Assembly (NCBI GenBank): GCA_947455385.1
Contig: CANGNR010000004.1
Coordinates: 1-25,938 of the forward strand
DNA length: 25,938 nt
Source: Microbacteriaceae bacterium
GTDB taxonomy: Bacteria > Actinomycetota > Actinomycetes > Actinomycetales > Microbacteriaceae
Direction: 5' to 3'
Shown here: in pieces, positions 23,316-25,938 of the stretch
Position numbering within the stretch: position 1 is the first letter of the stretch
Layout of the letters: each line of letters begins with the position of its first letter
Program-made: the position numbers and the translations under genes
The notes under the pieces: generated by a model
Told to the model about the DNA's origin: nothing
Databases searched by the model: none
The model's input: the letters and a program-made list of their open reading frames with translations, nothing else

Positions 23316-24640
23316 CGCTTGCTCGCGACGGGCTTGCGTCGCGCCGAGCCGCTGCGTGAAGCCCTAAACAACGCGGGGTTGTCGGCGCGAGCCTGGTTTT
23401 CTCGCTCGATCGAGAGCACGACACCGATTGCCAGAAGGTTTGCCGCAAGCGATGAACCACCGGCCGAGATGAGCGGTAGCGGCACACCAAGCACCGGCAG
23501 CAGGTTCAGGACCACTGCGATGTTGACCATTGCCTGACCGAGAATCCAAATGCCAACACCGATGACAACAGAACGCGAATACAGGTCGACGGTTCGCTCG
23601 GCGATGCGCTTGAACAGCCATCCCATGAAAATGAACAGTGCGATCACTGCAACCGCGCCGATGAGGCCCTCCTCTTCGCCAATGATCGCAAAGATGAAGT
23701 CGTTCTCGGCCTCTGGAATCCAAGACCACTTGAGCTTCGAGTTACCCAGGCCAACACCGCCAAAGCCTCCGGCGGCAAGAGCCCAGATGCCGTGCTGCGA
23801 CTGCCAGTTGTAGTCGTTTGGGTCTGGCGCGCTTGGATTAATCCAAGCCATGATTCGGCCGATACGCGAAGACGACACGTTGAGGGCGATGATGAACAGC
23901 ACCGCGCCGACGCTAAATACGGTGAAAAGGATTCGCCGAGGCAGCCCAGCAAGCGCAAGAATCACGATCATGATGACGGCCATGATGATCGCGGTTCCGA
24001 GGTCTTTACCCGAGAACACCGCGAGGATCGCCAGCCCGGGGATGATTAGTGACTTCCACCAAACGACGGGGTCGTAAAACTCGTTTTGTCTGGCTTCTAG
24101 GTAGGCGCCCATCGCGATGATCATGGCGAGCTTCAAAAACTCGGATGGCTGCACGGTGAAGCCGAGAACGTTGATCCAGTTCTTGTTTCCGTTGATAGAG
24201 ACACCGAGAGGGGTGAGCGTGGTAGCCAGCTGAACGAGCATGGAACCGGCCAAAATCGGAATCGCCCGGCGCCTGAACGAGGATGCCGGCACCAGCGAGA
24301 CAAGTGCGAAGGCAACAAGGCCAAGCACTCCGGCGATAATCTGTTTTTCAAAGATTGCAAACGAGTTGTCGCTCGCCCGCAGCGAGTCGATGTATGAGCT
24401 TGAGAGCACCATGACGATGCCGAAACTGGCCATGAAGACCACGACTCCGGCGAGCTGATAAAAGGTCAACGATTGTGCCGAGAGCAAGCGGTGCAAGAAG
24501 TTGCGGCCAAAAATGCTCGCCGACTCGCGCACCGACTTGAGGTCGATAACATTCGACGATGCCGCGCGGGCGTTGCGTTTTGAACGACCCTTAACTGCCT
24601 TGGGCTGGCGAGTTGGGCGGCCAACAGTCTTGCGTGCCAT
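23312..24640 (-). CDS. ftsW: Septal glycan polymerase FtsW (SEDS family)
   Basis: This 442-residue SEDS protein polymerises lipid II into glycan together with a class B penicillin-binding protein. About ten membrane helices are visible after a basic 60-residue tail (GRPTRQPKAVKGRSKRNAR). SEDS motifs are present: NGNKNWINVLGFTVQPSEFLKL, split here as NKNWINVLGF and QPSEFLKLA, then SGKDLGTA, ENDFIFAIIGEEEGLIG and PLPLISAGGSS. ATG 24640 overlaps the murD TAA by one base (TAATG). The adjacent murD and murG support FtsW rather than RodA. Confidence 0.95.
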   Translation of the reverse strand: MARKTVGRPTRQPKAVKGRSKRNARAASSNVIDLKSVRESASIFGRNFLHRLLSAQSLTFYQLAGVVVFMASFGIVMVLSSSYIDSLRASDNSFAIFEKQIIAGVLGLVAFALVSLVPASSFRRRAIPILAGSMLVQLATTLTPLGVSINGNKNWINVLGFTVQPSEFLKLAMIIAMGAYLEARQNEFYDPVVWWKSLIIPGLAILAVFSGKDLGTAIIMAVIMIVILALAGLPRRILFTVFSVGAVLFIIALNVSSSRIGRIMAWINPSAPDPNDYNWQSQHGIWALAAGGFGGVGLGNSKLKWSWIPEAENDFIFAIIGEEEGLIGAVAVIALFIFMGWLFKRIAERTVDLYSRSVVIGVGIWILGQAMVNIAVVLNLLPVLGVPLPLISAGGSSLAANLLAIGVVLSIERENQARADNPALFRASRSGSARRKPVASKR

Positions 24641-25938
24641 TACTGAACCCCCTCGCCACGGTGATTTCGAACTGCCTGGGCAAATTTGTTGCCACGGTCA
24701 GCGTAATCGGCGAACTGGTCCATCGATGCCGAAGAAGGGGCCAACAGCACCGTGTCTCCATCGTGTGCGTATGCGGCCGCCGCGGCAACTACCGCTGGCA
24801 TCACGGCGAGCTTGTCATCCACGGATATTTCGGTCACCGGCACGTTCGGAGCGGCTGCTGCGAGGGCCGCCAGAACGGGTGCTCGATCGGCGCCAATCAC
24901 CACGGCAGCACGAAGCTTGGATGCGTACTTCTCAACCAGAGGGGTGATGTCGACGCCCTTGAGCAAGCCACCGACCACCCAGACCACCGAGTCGAACGAG
25001 TTGAGCGACGCGGCAGCCGCATGCGGGTTGGTCGCCTTGCTGTCGTCGATCCAGGTCACGCCGTTGACCTCGGCGACCAACTCGATGCGGTGTGCATCGA
25101 GCCTGAAGTTTTTGAGCGCATTGCGAATGGCATCTGGCTCGATGCCCGCAGCGCGCGCGAGCGCGCTGGCTGCCGCCACGTCTGCCAAAAGGTGCGGTGT
25201 CAGCACGCCGATGCCGGTTAGGTCTTCGAACCGAGCTAGCTCGAGAGCCTCGTTTTGGCGATTCTCCAAAAAGGCTCGGTCGCAGAGCACGTCTTCGGCG
25301 TAGCCCACCATCGAAATCGCTGGCACGCCAACGGTGAATCCGATGGCTCGGGCTCCCTCGCGCACATCCGCGTTTTCGACCATGCGCTCGGTCGCGATGT
25401 CGGCGGCGTTGTAGACACAGGCGTGCTTCACGTTTTGATAGACCTTGCCCTTGGCGGCGGCGTAGGCATCCATCGAACCGTGCCAGTCGAGGTGATCTTC
25501 GGCGAGGTTGAGCACCGCCGCCGAGTGCGGCTCTATCTCGCCAAGGTAGTGCAGCTGAAAGCTAGAGAGTTCGACAACGATCGCGTCGAAGCCAACCGGG
25601 TCGCGCAGCACGTCGAGAATCGGTGTGCCGATATTGCCGCACGCCGCGGCGCGCAGCCCGCCAGCGGTGAGCATGGCCTCAAGGAGTTGCGCCGTGGTGG
25701 TCTTGCCGTTGGTGCCGGTCACGCAGAACCACTCGGCCACTCGCTCGGTCTTGTCGCGCAGGCGCCAGGCCAGATCGATATCGACCCAAACAGGAATCGC
25801 GCGCTCGGCAGCCCAGACCAACAGGTCGTGCTCTGGCCGAACGCCCGGCGAGGTGACAATCAACTGAGGGTCAAACTCGAGTGCCGCGCCGGGTAGACCC
25901 TTGGCTCCATCACCGGTGACGTGCCGCACTCCCAGCAC
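24640..25938 (-). CDS. murD: UDP-N-acetylmuramoylalanine--D-glutamate ligase (5' partial)
   Basis: The frame is open through the right edge, so the N-terminus is missing; 432 residues are visible. MurD adds D-Glu to UDP-MurNAc-L-Ala. The P-loop CVTGTNGKTTTAQ is near the start of the visible part; LAEDHLDWHGS, the carbamylated-Lys region around AAAKGKVYQN, TWIDDSKATNP and the C-terminal LLAPSSASMDQFADYADRG are all typical of MurD. In the normal dcw order mraY lies next upstream, outside the window. The stop overlaps the ftsW start by one base. Confidence 0.95.
   Translation of the reverse strand: MLGVRHVTGDGAKGLPGAALEFDPQLIVTSPGVRPEHDLLVWAAERAIPVWVDIDLAWRLRDKTERVAEWFCVTGTNGKTTTAQLLEAMLTAGGLRAAACGNIGTPILDVLRDPVGFDAIVVELSSFQLHYLGEIEPHSAAVLNLAEDHLDWHGSMDAYAAAKGKVYQNVKHACVYNAADIATERMVENADVREGARAIGFTVGVPAISMVGYAEDVLCDRAFLENRQNEALELARFEDLTGIGVLTPHLLADVAAASALARAAGIEPDAIRNALKNFRLDAHRIELVAEVNGVTWIDDSKATNPHAAAASLNSFDSVVWVVGGLLKGVDITPLVEKYASKLRAAVVIGADRAPVLAALAAAAPNVPVTEISVDDKLAVMPAVVAAAAAYAHDGDTVLLAPSSASMDQFADYADRGNKFAQAVRNHRGEGVQ

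Overview
The window reads as a core-genome segment of an actinobacterium, most likely Microbacteriaceae or a close relative in Micrococcales. This is an inference from gene content and order: an actinobacterial cytochrome oxidase set (ctaC-ctaD-ctaF), DUF3043, Wag31-type DivIVA, SepF, and the actinobacterial division/cell-wall order murD-ftsW-murG-murC-ftsQ-ftsZ-yggS-sepF-yggT-divIVA-lspA-rluD-dnaE. Base composition is G+C-rich but not extreme. I see no rRNA, tRNA, CRISPR array, insertion sequence, integrase or phage gene.

Layout. At 1-439 (+) lies the 3' end of a gene joining a serine-hydrolase-like tail to DUF2087; a strong bidirectional terminator separates it from the convergent oxidase genes. 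At 486-3473 (-) is ctaC-ctaD-ctaF, encoding subunits II, I and IV of the aa3 oxidase. An A-type Fe-S carrier gene (3614-3979, -) with its own terminator and an M20 dipeptidase (4037-5461, -) follow. Two + strand genes come next, a DUF3043 membrane protein and an aldo/keto reductase (5505-7084). They converge on a minus-strand run pyrD, nrdR, vanZ-like and hisD (7100-10463). A flavin-reductase-like gene (10518-11024, +) overlaps the 3' end of dnaE tail to tail. From 10950 to the right edge everything is on the minus strand: the dcw cluster, transcribed right to left and ending in lspA, rluD and dnaE.

How the genes work together. MurD and MurC build the muramyl-peptide precursor, MurG makes lipid II, FtsW polymerises glycan at the septum, and FtsQ, FtsZ and SepF build the division machine. 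DivIVA organises polar growth and YggT is a membrane protein that travels with this cluster. Start/stop overlaps (murD/ftsW, ftsW/murG, murC/ftsQ, lspA/rluD, hisD/vanZ) imply translational coupling. Upstream of nrdR two palindromes match the NrdR box and are spaced as a tandem operator, so NrdR probably represses itself.

I found no undescribed multi-gene system. The points worth a second look are small: the hydrolase-DUF2087 fusion, the dnaE/flavin-reductase coding overlap, a hairpin holding two opposed stop codons, the NrdR operator, the repetitive basic tail of FtsQ, and two probable leaderless starts. Stretches between genes are all shorter than 160 bp.
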